DNA of 64,000 nucleotides from Actinomyces ruminicola (GTDB taxonomy: Bacteria > Actinomycetota > Actinomycetes > Actinomycetales > Actinomycetaceae), in contig NZ_FNIM01000009.1 of NCBI RefSeq assembly GCF_900103885.1, forward strand, positions 1 through 64,000, written 5' to 3'. This document shows, piece by piece, positions 28,189 through 35,917 of this stretch. Within the stretch, counting starts at the first letter, position 1, and each line of letters starts with the position of its first letter. The notes beneath the pieces were generated by a model. The model worked only from the letters and a program-made list of their open reading frames with translations. It did not search any database and was not told where the DNA came from. Made by a program: the position numbers and the translations under genes.

Positions 28189-30966
28189 TCAGTGAGCGGC
28201 GGCGCGCCAGTTGGTGCCGCGGCCCACGGATACGTCCAGGGGCACGGAAAGCTCGGCCGCGCCGCCCATCCGGGCACGCACCATTTCCTCGACGGCGTCG
28301 GCCTCCCCCGGGGCGATCTCCAGCAGCAGCTCGTCATGGATCTGCAGCAGCATGCGGGAGCGCAGGCCCGCCGCGGTCAGGCTCTCGGCGACGTCGACCA
28401 TGGCCTGCTTGACGATGTCGGCCGCGCTGCCCTGGATGGGGGCGTTCAGGGCGGCGCGCTCGGCCATCTCCCGCCGCTGCCGGTTGTCGCTGTTCAGGTC
28501 GGGCAGGTAGCGCCGACGGCCGAACATGGTCTGCGTCCACCCGTCGCGGCGGGCCTGCTCGACCACGTGCTCCAGGTAGTCGTGCACCCGACCGAAGCGG
28601 GCGAAGTAGGCCTCCCGCAGCCCGGCGGCCTCGGCGGTGTCCACCCCCAGCTGGCGCGCCAGGCCGAAGGTGGACAGCCCGTAGGCCAGCCCATAGCTCA
28701 TGGCCTTGACGTGGCCGCGCTGCTGGGGGGTCACCTCGTCGATCCCGATGCCGTGGACCATCGCCGCCACATAGCGGTGCAGGTCCTCCCCGGAGCGGAA
28801 GGCCTCGATCAAGGCCTCGTCGCCGGACAGGTGCGCCATGATGCGCATCTCGATCTGCGAGTAGTCGGCGGTCAGCAGGCACTCGTAGCCGTCGCCGACG
28901 GTAAAGGCCTCGCGGATGCGCATGCCCTCCTCGGTGCGAGCGGGGATGTTCTGCAGATTGGGGTCGGTGGAGGACAGCCGGCCGGTGGCGGCAATGGTCT
29001 GCTGGAAAGTGGTGTGGATGCGGCCGTCGGGCGCGATCGCCTTGCGCAGCCCCTCCACGGTCTGCCGCAGCTTGATGGCATCGCGGTGCTCGAGCAGGTG
29101 CTCCAGGAAGGGGTGACTGGTCTTGACATACAGGGAGGCCAGGGCGTCGGCGTCAGTGGTGTAGCCGGTCTTGGTGCGCCGCGTCTTGGGCATCTTCAGC
29201 TCGTCGAAGAGCACGGTCTGCAGCTGCTTGGGACTGGACAGGTTCAGCTCGTGCCCGGCGGCCGCGAAGGCGCCCTCGGCGGCGTGGGTCACCCGGGCGT
29301 CGAGCTCGGTCTGGCGCGCCGCCAGGACGGCGTCGTCGACGGCGATGCCGGCATCCTCCATCCCCGTCAGGGTCGCCGCCACCGGCATCTCCAGGTCGGT
29401 GTACAGGTCGAGGACGCCGCGCTGACGCATCTGCTCCTCCAGGGCCCGCTGCAGGGGCAGGAGCACGGCCGCCCGGCGGGCGGCGGCGAGCGCGGTGGCC
29501 GCGGGGGCGTCGTCGGCGAGGGACTCGAGGTCGAAGGCGCTCTGCGGCTGGTCGTCCTGCGGTGCGGACAGCGCCTCCAGATCGATGCCGAGCCACCGCT
29601 GCGCCAGCGAGCCGACGTCGTAGGAGCGCTGCTCGGGGCGGCACAGGTAGCCGGCGAGCGAGGGATCGGCCGCCACGCCGTCCAGGTCGATGCCGCGGGC
29701 GTGCAGGGCGTGCCAGGACCCCTTGGCATCGGCAACGACCTTGGGCCGGTCGGCGTCGGCCAGCAGTGCGGTCAGGGCCTCCTCGTCGGCCGGGTCGAGC
29801 AGGGACAGGTCGGCGACGAGGGCGGCGGCGCCGTCGGAGAGGGCGATCATGGTCGCATCGCCCTGCCCGGGCCGCATGACGCCGACGACGTCCAGCCCGA
29901 TCGGGGTGACGGGCTCGCGGGGCGGCAGGTGGGTGCCGAGCCACTGCCCTACGTCTCCGGGGGCGACGTCGTGGCCGACCGCCGCAATGGTGACGGCCTC
30001 CAGGCGGGCGGCGGGCGAGTCGGTGTCGGTACCGGCGCCTCCGGCGTCTGCGAAGGGCAGGATCCGCTCGGAGCGGTGCTGCAGGTTGCGGAACTCCAGC
30101 GCATCCATGATGCGGGCGAGCGCCTCGCGGTCGGCCCCGGTGAGCTTCAGGTCGGCGGCGGGATCGATTCCCAGGTCGAGATCGGTGAGCAGATGGTTGA
30201 GACGGCGGTTGCGCAGCACGTCGTCGAGGTGGTCGCGCAGGGACTGGCCGGCCTTGCCCTTTATCTCATCGGCGTGGGCGATGACGCCGTCCAGCCCGTC
30301 GTACAGGCGGATCCACTTGGCGGCGGTCTTGGGGCCCACCCCGGGCACGCCCGGCAGGTTGTCGGAGGTCTCGCCGACGAGCGCGGCCAGGTGCGGGTAG
30401 CGCTCCGGGGCCACGCCGTAGCGCTCCTCGACCTCCGCCGGGGTCATCCGGCGCAGCGTGGACACGCCCTTGATCGGGTACAGGACGGTGCACCGGTCGG
30501 TGACCGTCTGGAAGGAGTCGCGGTCCCCGGAGCACACCAGCACCTCCATGCCCTCCCGCTGCCCCTGGGCGGCGAGGGTGGCCAGGATGTCGTCGGCCTC
30601 GTATCCGGGCGAGGTCACGGTGGGCACGCCCATGGCCTCCAGCACGTCCTGCAGCAGCTCCACCTGGCCGGCGAAGGCCGGCGGGGTCTCGTCGCGGGTG
30701 CTCTTGTACTCGGCGTACTCCTGGGTGCGGAAGGTGCCGCCGGGCAGGTCGAAGGCGACGGCGACGTGCGTGGGCCGCTCCTGCTCGAGCAGGGACAGGA
30801 ACATTGATACGAAGCCGTAGACCGCATTGGTGGACTGCCCGGTCGTGGTGGTGAAGTTCTCGACCGGCAGGGCGTAGTAGGCGCGGAAGGCCATGGAGTG
30901 CCCGTCGATCAGGAGGAGCCGCCCGGCGGCGTCCGGGGCGGCGGGGCTGGTCTCGGTGGTGCTCAC
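28189..30966 (-). CDS. polA: DNA polymerase I
   Basis: Repair and Okazaki-fragment polymerase of 925 residues. The N-terminal 5' nuclease domain (about 1-320) has LLLIDGHSMAFRAYYALP and SPGYEADDILATLA. The middle domain corresponds to the 3'-5' exonuclease but lacks the usual acidic ExoI motif, so proofreading is probably absent, as in other actinobacteria. The polymerase domain has motif A DYSQIEMRIMAHLSGD, motif B RGHVKAMSYGLAYGLS and motif C QIHDELLLE. The GTG at 30966 is supported by TAGGCT exactly 6 nt upstream; no Shine-Dalgarno. A divergent thioesterase starts only 17 bp away. Confidence 0.97.
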   Translation of the reverse strand: MSTTETSPAAPDAAGRLLLIDGHSMAFRAYYALPVENFTTTTGQSTNAVYGFVSMFLSLLEQERPTHVAVAFDLPGGTFRTQEYAEYKSTRDETPPAFAGQVELLQDVLEAMGVPTVTSPGYEADDILATLAAQGQREGMEVLVCSGDRDSFQTVTDRCTVLYPIKGVSTLRRMTPAEVEERYGVAPERYPHLAALVGETSDNLPGVPGVGPKTAAKWIRLYDGLDGVIAHADEIKGKAGQSLRDHLDDVLRNRRLNHLLTDLDLGIDPAADLKLTGADREALARIMDALEFRNLQHRSERILPFADAGGAGTDTDSPAARLEAVTIAAVGHDVAPGDVGQWLGTHLPPREPVTPIGLDVVGVMRPGQGDATMIALSDGAAALVADLSLLDPADEEALTALLADADRPKVVADAKGSWHALHARGIDLDGVAADPSLAGYLCRPEQRSYDVGSLAQRWLGIDLEALSAPQDDQPQSAFDLESLADDAPAATALAAARRAAVLLPLQRALEEQMRQRGVLDLYTDLEMPVAATLTGMEDAGIAVDDAVLAARQTELDARVTHAAEGAFAAAGHELNLSSPKQLQTVLFDELKMPKTRRTKTGYTTDADALASLYVKTSHPFLEHLLEHRDAIKLRQTVEGLRKAIAPDGRIHTTFQQTIAATGRLSSTDPNLQNIPARTEEGMRIREAFTVGDGYECLLTADYSQIEMRIMAHLSGDEALIEAFRSGEDLHRYVAAMVHGIGIDEVTPQQRGHVKAMSYGLAYGLSTFGLARQLGVDTAEAAGLREAYFARFGRVHDYLEHVVEQARRDGWTQTMFGRRRYLPDLNSDNRQRREMAERAALNAPIQGSAADIVKQAMVDVAESLTAAGLRSRMLLQIHDELLLEIAPGEADAVEEMVRARMGGAAELSVPLDVSVGRGTNWRAAAH

Positions 30967-30983
30967 CGTGACAGCCTAAGGGC
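30967..30983. promoter_or_regulatory. 17-bp divergent intergenic region with superimposed -10 elements
   Basis: The polA -10 (TAGGCT, reverse strand 30978-30973) and the thioesterase -10 (CAGCCT, 30972-30977) overlap over five base pairs, each placed six bases before its own start codon. Both transcripts would be leaderless, and polymerase cannot occupy both promoters at once. Confidence 0.5.
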
Positions 30984-31508
30984 ATGAAAGACCAGCATCA
31001 CGCATCCGCCTCCGCGGATGTGCCCGTAGCCTTCCCCGCCAAGTCAGCGCGTCCCTTCCCGGTGCCGCGGCCGTCCGGCTCCGCAGTGTCGGCGACCAGT
31101 GCCCTGGGGACCTCCGGGCTGGCGGACGCCGAGGCCGGCACGCTCATGTCCACGCTGCGCATGGAGTTGGAGGAGCGCTCGGCCGAGCACACGGTGGTGC
31201 GCATGCCGGTGGACGGCGCCCGGCAGGTCACCGGGGTGCTGCACGGGGGCGCCAACGCGGCGCTGGTGGAGACGGCGGCCTCGGTGGCGGCGCGGGAAGC
31301 GGCGCCCGCGGGCACGGCCCCGGTGGGCACGGACCTGCAGGTCAGCCATCTGCGGCCGGCGCGGCGCGGCTGGGTGACCGCGGTGGCCACGCCGCTGCAC
31401 CGCGGGCGGCGCACCGCCGTCTACCGGGTGGAGGTAAGCGACGAGAATGGGCGCGTCATTGCGCACGGCACCTTGCGCTGCCTGTACGTGGAGGTAGACG
31501 GGTCCTGA
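30984..31508 (+). CDS. PaaI-family hotdog thioesterase
   Basis: A 174-residue single hotdog domain protein predicted to hydrolyse acyl-CoA thioesters. The N-terminal 45 residues are a Pro/Ala/Ser-rich tail; the hotdog fold starts near MSTLRMELEERSAEHTVVRM. The signature GVLHGGANAALVETAAS contains the conserved HGG turn and the catalytic acid equivalent; LQVSHLRPARRGWV follows. The family includes phenylacetyl-CoA thioesterase and menaquinone-pathway DHNA-CoA thioesterases, and neither can be chosen from sequence. A thioesterase near polA/pdtaR is a recurring actinobacterial arrangement. The ATG is 6 nt after CAGCCT without a Shine-Dalgarno. Confidence 0.88.
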   Translation: MKDQHHASASADVPVAFPAKSARPFPVPRPSGSAVSATSALGTSGLADAEAGTLMSTLRMELEERSAEHTVVRMPVDGARQVTGVLHGGANAALVETAASVAAREAAPAGTAPVGTDLQVSHLRPARRGWVTAVATPLHRGRRTAVYRVEVSDENGRVIAHGTLRCLYVEVDGS

Positions 31509-31558
31509 GCCGGAGCCGCGCCCTGCCCGCGCGGACGGCGGACAGTCCAGTACTCCCT

Positions 31559-32170
31559 TCAGGACTCCTTCTTGGCGCCGCCGACCTGCTCGATGACGGC
31601 GTCGGCGACCTCGCGCATGGTCAGGCGACGGTTCATGGAGGTCTTCTGCAGCCAGCGGAAGGCCTCGGGCTCGCTCAGGCCCATCCGCTCCATGAGCAGG
31701 CCCTTGGCGCGGTCCACCCGCTTGCGGGTCTCGAAGCGCTCCTGCAGGTCGGAGATCTCGGCCTCCAGGGAGCGGATCTCCTCGTGCCGGGACATGGCGA
31801 TCTCAATGGCGGGGATCAGGTCCGCCGGGGTGAAGGGCTTGACGACGTAGGCCATGGCCCCGGCGGCGCCGGCGCGCTCCACCAGTTCGGTCTGGGAGAA
31901 GGCCGTCAGCATGACCACGGCGCAGCCGTGCGCGTCGATAATGCGCTCGGCGGCGGTGATGCCGTCCAGCACCGGCATCTTCACGTCCATGACGCACAGG
32001 TCGGGCTCGTGCTCGTCAGCGAGACGGATCGCCTCCTCGCCGTTCGCGGCCTCGGCGACGACCTCGTAGCCGGCATCGGTCAGGGTTTCGACGATGTCAA
32101 GGCGGATGAGAGTCTCGTCCTCGGCGACAAGGACTCTGCGGGACTTGGAAGTAGCGGACTCGTTGCTCAC
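31559..32170 (-). CDS. pdtaR: ANTAR-type response regulator, PdtaR-like
   Basis: A two-domain regulator of 203 residues. The receiver has the acidic pair in VAEDETLIRLD, phosphoacceptor Asp 62 in CVMDVKMPVLDG and Lys in VVKPFTPADL. The C-terminal ANTAR domain (about 135-195; RVDRAKGLLMERMGLSEPEA and AFRWLQKTSMNRR) binds dual-hairpin RNA antiterminators. It is the orthologue type of mycobacterial PdtaR (Rv1626), normally phosphorylated by the kinase PdtaS, which is not in this window. The GTG at 32170 has TAGGAT exactly 6 nt upstream and no Shine-Dalgarno. Its promoter overlaps that of the divergent tRNA. Confidence 0.93.
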   Translation of the reverse strand: MSNESATSKSRRVLVAEDETLIRLDIVETLTDAGYEVVAEAANGEEAIRLADEHEPDLCVMDVKMPVLDGITAAERIIDAHGCAVVMLTAFSQTELVERAGAAGAMAYVVKPFTPADLIPAIEIAMSRHEEIRSLEAEISDLQERFETRKRVDRAKGLLMERMGLSEPEAFRWLQKTSMNRRLTMREVADAVIEQVGGAKKES

Positions 32171-32236
32171 GCCCCGATCCTAGTATGCTTGCGGACGTCG
32201 TGAGGCCCGCACGCCGCCCCGCGTGTGAGCCAACGC

Positions 32237-32310
32237 GCCTCCGTAGCCCAATTGGCAGAGGCATCCGACTCAAAATCGGAGGGTTGTGGGTTCGAGTCCC
32301 ACCGGAGGTA
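32237..32310 (+). tRNA. tRNA with CAA (Leu) anticodon and short variable loop
   Basis: A 74-nt cloverleaf: acceptor GCCTCCG with CGGAGGT (first pair G-U), D-arm GCCCAATTGGCAGAGGC, anticodon arm TCCGA-CTCAAAA-TCGGA, five-base variable region GGGTT, T-arm GTGGG-TTCGAGT-CCCAC, discriminator A. The anticodon is CAA, so it reads UUG (Leu), yet leucine tRNAs are class II with a long variable arm, as the one at 62847 has. CCA is not encoded. TATGCT at 32184-32189 is a candidate -10. Confidence 0.85.
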
Positions 32311-32312
32311 CG

Positions 32313-32353
32313 GATTCGCCCGGAACCGCAACGAAAGCGGCTCCGGGCGATTC
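32313..32353 (+). terminator. Hairpin terminator after tRNA(CAA)
   Basis: GATTCGCCCGGAACCGC pairs with GCGGCTCCGGGCGATTC (17 positions, two mismatches) around a 7-nt loop, 2 nt after the tRNA; a pyrimidine-rich GTCTATTCTGTCT follows. Confidence 0.7.
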
Positions 32354-32914
32354 GTCTATTCTGTCTACTCCCATCGAAAACCGGCTCTTCCGGTTTGAGG
32401 GTGTGGTGCGGGTGCCGTTGTGATCTCCAGGGTGGTGTGGCCGCTGGTGCTGGAGTCGGTGGTTGGCGTGGTCGGTGGGGGTGCTGAGTGGCGTTGTTCA
32501 GGCTCCCGCGTGGTGGGTCTGCACACTCCTGGAGTGGGCCCCGAGGCGGTATCCGCGTGATTGTGCGGACTCGACCTGCGACCCGGGTGTCGTGACACTG
32601 CTCTCGTGTGCAACGAGCCCCTCGTTGCACACCGGAGCAATACCTCCGGGTTCGGACCCGGAAGCAACTTCCGCTTGTTTCCAGGAGAAACCACGAACAA
32701 GGCGGGTTTGCTCGGCCGGGTCTGGCGTGCAGACCCGGTCTCGCCGGCCCGGCCGCGTCGGCCAGCGTGAGGCGCCGGACCGGATGTGGTACCACCGAAC
32801 ACGGTACCCAGCCACAGTCGGCCTCGGCCGCGAGGTGTCGGAGGTGGCCGACACCATCCACCACATCCCCCGAACCAGAGAGAACCGGTTTGGGTGGGCC
32901 GGCGGGGTTGGTTC
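32354..32914. other. Structured non-coding gap, hairpin-rich
   Basis: No convincing gene lies here. Short frames on both strands have no recognisable domain and no ribosome site. Strong hairpins are packed between 32585 and 32850: a perfect 12-bp stem with CCC loop (32606-32617/32621-32632), CCGGGT-TCGG-ACCCGG (32646-32661), CCGGGTCTG-GCGTG-CAGACCCGG (32716-32738), and GGTACC arms (32788-32793/32803-32808). They could be an unrecognised structured RNA or a pile-up of repeat elements. I do not recognise tmRNA, RNase P RNA, 6S or SRP RNA in it. Confidence 0.5.
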
Positions 32915-33021
32915 GAGGACGTGGGTTAGCCCGCGACAACGTGGCCCGGCCCTCCACAACGCCTCCCGGCAGGGCGTCCTCGACGGCTAACCCACGTCCT
33001 GGAGGCCTAACCCACGTCCTC
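32915..33021. repeat. One-plus-two inverted repeat element (CTAACCCACGTCC word)
   Basis: GAGGACGTGGGTTAGCC (32915-32931) is inverted relative to GGCTAACCCACGTCCT (32985-33000) and a second direct copy GGCCTAACCCACGTCCTC (33004-33021). The two direct copies are 20 nt apart. Either can pair with the inverted copy. The element lies between the convergent tRNA(CAA) and pyk transcription units. From 33022 to 33185 nothing else is seen. Confidence 0.75.
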
Positions 33022-33185
33022 AAGCGCCCCCACGCCACCCCCCTGTGCCGAAACCATCACACCCTCAAACCCGCAGCACCACTGAACTGTTAAGGACTCA
33101 GGTCTGACCTCGCCGCTACACCTGCGAACCGGAGGAGCCAGCTCACCACATTCTTGCCGGATGCCCGCCGGTGCGCACAACACAA

Positions 33186-33224
33186 GTGTGGCCCTGTAGC
33201 GCACTGTGCGTTACCGGGCCACAC
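33186..33224 (-). terminator. Hairpin terminator after the pyk-linked small gene
   Basis: An 18-position stem with two mismatches (arms starting GTGTGGCCC and ending GGGCCACAC) and a 3-nt loop lies 2 nt beyond the stop at 33227; the reverse strand then reads TTGTGTTGTG. Confidence 0.7.
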
Positions 33225-33226
33225 GG

Positions 33227-33539
33227 TCAGTGCGGGGCAGTGGTCCTGCCGTTCGCAGGGTGAGGACCGAACCGGGCCAGCTGCTCCTGCCTGCGCTGCC
33301 GCCGCCATTCCCTGATCAGAATGACGTTGAGGACGATCAGACACACCAGCGTGACGTTGGCGAACAGCCACAGCCAGTTGTGGTTGGCCGGTAGCTGCTG
33401 CGGGTCGAATCCGTGCACTTCCGCACGGTTGACCGTCTCATTGTCGGCGATGGACCACAGGGCGCAGAAAACCGACGACGCTGACGTCGAGAAGGATCAG
33501 TGCCCTAACAGCCAGCCTGTAACGCGATCTCAGCTGCAA
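33227..33539 (-). pseudogene. Small two-helix membrane protein, apparently frameshifted
   Basis: Nine bases after the pyk stop, a frame beginning at TTG 33539 reads LQLRSRYRLAVRALILLDVS then VVGFL, a first membrane helix. A second frame continues CALWSIADNETVNRAEVHGF and, further on, NHNWLWLFANVTLVCLIVL with a basic tail REWRRQRRQ, a second helix. The two are offset by one base around a run of four A (33468-33471; T on the coding strand). Joined, they give a plausible membrane protein of about 100 residues. A GTG at 33418 could instead start a 63-residue one-helix protein. The terminator right after the stop supports a real gene. Not recognised. Confidence 0.4.
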
Positions 33540-33548
33540 CAGTACTCG

Positions 33549-34979
33549 TCACACCCGGTAGTCGCTGCGCTCGCCCACGGTGTGCACGCGGATGGAGTTG
33601 GTGGAGCCGGGCGTGCCCGGGGGCATGCCGGCGACGATGATCACTTCGTCGCCGGGCTGGGCCAGATGCTTGGCCTGCAGCACCTCATCCACCTGGTCGA
33701 CCATGTCGTCGGTGTGCTTGACCTCGGGGACCTCGTAGGTCTGTACACCCCAGGAGACGGACAGCTGGTTGCGGGTGGAGCGCAGCGGGGTGAAGGCGAG
33801 CAGCGGGATGGTTGAGCGCAGGCGGGACAGGCGGCGCGCCGTGTCACCGGACTGGGTGAAGGTGACCAGGTAGGTGGCGTCCAGCTGCTCACCCATCTCG
33901 GCGGCCGCGCGGGTGATGGCGCCGCCCCGGGTCTGCGGGTAGGAGCCCAGCGGGGCGATGCGCTCGCCGCCGTTCTCCTCCACGTTCTCGATGATGTTGG
34001 CCATGGTGCGCACGGCCTCGATCGGGTAGGCGCCCACCGAGGTCTCCCCGGAGAGCATGACGGCGTCGGCGCCGTCCAGGATCGCGTTCGCGCAGTCGGA
34101 GGCCTCCGCCCGGGTGGGGCGCGGGTTCTGGATCATCGACTCCAGCACCTGGGTGGCAACGATCACCGGCTTGGCCTGGCGACGGGCGAGCTCGATGGCG
34201 CGCTTCTGCACCAGTGGCACCGCCTCCAGGGGCATCTCCACGCCGAGGTCTCCGCGGGCAACCATGATACCGTCGAAGGCGGAGACGATGTCCAGCAGGT
34301 TCTCCACGGCCTGCGGCTTCTCGATCTTCGCGATCACCGGGATGCGCACACCGACCTCGTCCATGATCTCGTGGACGTCCTTGATGTCTTCGGCGTTGCG
34401 GACGAAGGACAGGGCGATCAGGTCGGCACCGATCTTCAGGGCCCAGCGCAGGTCCTCGCGGTCCTTCTCGCTCAGGGCGGGGACGGACACGGCCACGCCC
34501 GGCAGGTTGATGCCCTTGTGGTTGGAGACGTAGCCGGGCACCTCCACGCGGGTGACGACGTCGGTGTCGGTGACGGCGGTGACGCGGACGGCCACATTGC
34601 CGTCGTCGATCAGCAGGCGGTCCCCGGGGCGGCAGTCACCGGGCAGCCCCTTGAAGGTGGTGGATACGCGCTTGACCGTGCCCAGGACGTCGTCGGTGGT
34701 GATGGTGAACTCGTCGCCCTTATTGAGCATGACCTTCTGGTCGTCGACGAAGTTGCCCAGGCGGATCTTCGGCCCCTGCAGGTCCACGAGGATGGCGACG
34801 GCGCGGCCCGAGGCCTCGGCGGCGGCGCGCACGCGGGCGATGACCTCCTCCTGGTCCTCGGCGCGGCCGTGGGAACGGTTGATGCGGCACACGTTCATGC
34901 CGGCGTCCACGAGCGCCTGCACCTGCTCAGGAGAGTCGGTGGCGGGCCCAAGGGTGCATACGATCTTCGCTCTGCGCAT
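33549..34979 (-). CDS. pyk: Pyruvate kinase
   Basis: Glycolytic enzyme transferring phosphate from phosphoenolpyruvate to ADP. The 476-residue protein has KIVCTLGPATDSPEQ and NVCRINRSHG at the N-terminus, the active-site stretch IAKIEKPQAVENL, the signature IMVARGDLGVEMPLE and the MLSGETSVGAYPIEAV region, and a C-terminal regulatory domain. In most homologues the second motif is RxNFSHG; here it is INRSHG. The ATG has TAGGCT exactly 6 nt upstream and no Shine-Dalgarno. It lies downstream of lgt, as in mycobacteria. Confidence 0.96.
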   Translation of the reverse strand: MRRAKIVCTLGPATDSPEQVQALVDAGMNVCRINRSHGRAEDQEEVIARVRAAAEASGRAVAILVDLQGPKIRLGNFVDDQKVMLNKGDEFTITTDDVLGTVKRVSTTFKGLPGDCRPGDRLLIDDGNVAVRVTAVTDTDVVTRVEVPGYVSNHKGINLPGVAVSVPALSEKDREDLRWALKIGADLIALSFVRNAEDIKDVHEIMDEVGVRIPVIAKIEKPQAVENLLDIVSAFDGIMVARGDLGVEMPLEAVPLVQKRAIELARRQAKPVIVATQVLESMIQNPRPTRAEASDCANAILDGADAVMLSGETSVGAYPIEAVRTMANIIENVEENGGERIAPLGSYPQTRGGAITRAAAEMGEQLDATYLVTFTQSGDTARRLSRLRSTIPLLAFTPLRSTRNQLSVSWGVQTYEVPEVKHTDDMVDQVDEVLQAKHLAQPGDEVIIVAGMPPGTPGSTNSIRVHTVGERSDYRV

Positions 34980-35050
34980 GGGGCAAGCCTAAATGACTCC
35001 CGGCCCGAGCACGAGCAACCGACGCACTCACCTCCGGGTTGGGACCGTGA

Positions 35051-35917
35051 TCACCGCTGCTCGCAGGTGATCTCATCGTGCAGCGGACGGCGCGAGACGA
35101 CGACGAAGCACACCAGCCCGACCAGGAAGATGAGGATCGAGGTCCACACGTTCAGCCGCAGCCCGGCGATCAGCTGGGCGTCGTCGATGCGCAGGCACTC
35201 GATCCACACGCGCCCGGCCGTATACACCATCAGGTATGCCCACAGCAGCCGCCCGCCCACGGCCCCGTCGCGCCGACGCAGCCGCCGCTCCAGCCAGATC
35301 AGGAAGGCGGCGCCGGCCAGGTTCCACAGCGCCTCGTACAGGAAGGTGGGGTGGAACAGGGTGCCGGATGCGTAACCGGCCGGCAGGTGCGCGTCGTCGA
35401 TCCGCAGCCCCCACGGCAGCGTCGTCGGGGAGCCGAACAGCTCCTGGTTGAACCAGTTGCCCAGTCGGCCGATGGCCTGCGCCACCAGCAGCGCCGGGGC
35501 GACGGCGTCGGCGAACGGCGCCCAGCGCAGCCGTCGGCGGCGCAGCAGCCAGGCCGCGGCCAGGGCGCCGAAGAAGATGCCGCCCCACACTCCCAGCCCA
35601 CCGCGCCAGATCTGCGGGATGAGCGCAGGGTTGCCGTGCGCGCCGAAGTAGGCGTCCGGCGAGGTGACCACGTGGTACAGCCGGGCGCCGACAATGCCTG
35701 CGGGCACCGCCATCAGGGCGACGTCGAGGACCTGGTCCGCTTCCCCGCCGGCGGCGCGGTAGCGGCGGTCGGTCCACCAGACGGCGACGAACACCCCGGC
35801 GAGTATGCACAGGGCATAGGCGCGCAGCGGGAACGGTCCCAGGTGCCACACCCCGCGGGCGGGGCTGGGGATGGAGGCCGCCAGTACGGCGGCCGGGGCG
35901 AGCGGGGTAACGGGCAC
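35051..35917 (-). CDS. lgt: Prolipoprotein diacylglyceryl transferase
   Basis: Membrane enzyme that adds diacylglycerol to the lipobox cysteine of prolipoproteins, the first step in maturing lipoproteins such as those encoded at 22357, 23877 and 49572. The 288-residue protein has about seven helices, the essential GARLYHV, the signature AIGRLGNWFNQELFG and the later FLYEALWN and GRVWIECLRID. The GTG start directly follows the TAA of the trpC-like gene (TAAGTG), so translation is coupled. In actinobacteria lgt normally follows trpC-trpB-trpA; trpB and trpA are missing here. Confidence 0.96.
   Translation of the reverse strand: MPVTPLAPAAVLAASIPSPARGVWHLGPFPLRAYALCILAGVFVAVWWTDRRYRAAGGEADQVLDVALMAVPAGIVGARLYHVVTSPDAYFGAHGNPALIPQIWRGGLGVWGGIFFGALAAAWLLRRRRLRWAPFADAVAPALLVAQAIGRLGNWFNQELFGSPTTLPWGLRIDDAHLPAGYASGTLFHPTFLYEALWNLAGAAFLIWLERRLRRRDGAVGGRLLWAYLMVYTAGRVWIECLRIDDAQLIAGLRLNVWTSILIFLVGLVCFVVVSRRPLHDEITCEQR

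Noticed and set aside
28111-30807. Long + strand frame opposite polA
   Set aside because: Shadow of polA codons with no recognisable motifs or ribosome site.
32354-32914. tmRNA, RNase P RNA, 6S or SRP RNA in the structured gap
   Set aside because: None of the conserved landmarks of these RNAs that I know could be found on either strand.
32365-32959. Two overlapping reverse-strand frames (32365-32802 and 32498-32959)
   Set aside because: They cross perfect hairpins, are rich in Arg/Ser/Pro, and lack ribosome sites or family similarity; the DNA looks like structured or repetitive non-coding sequence.
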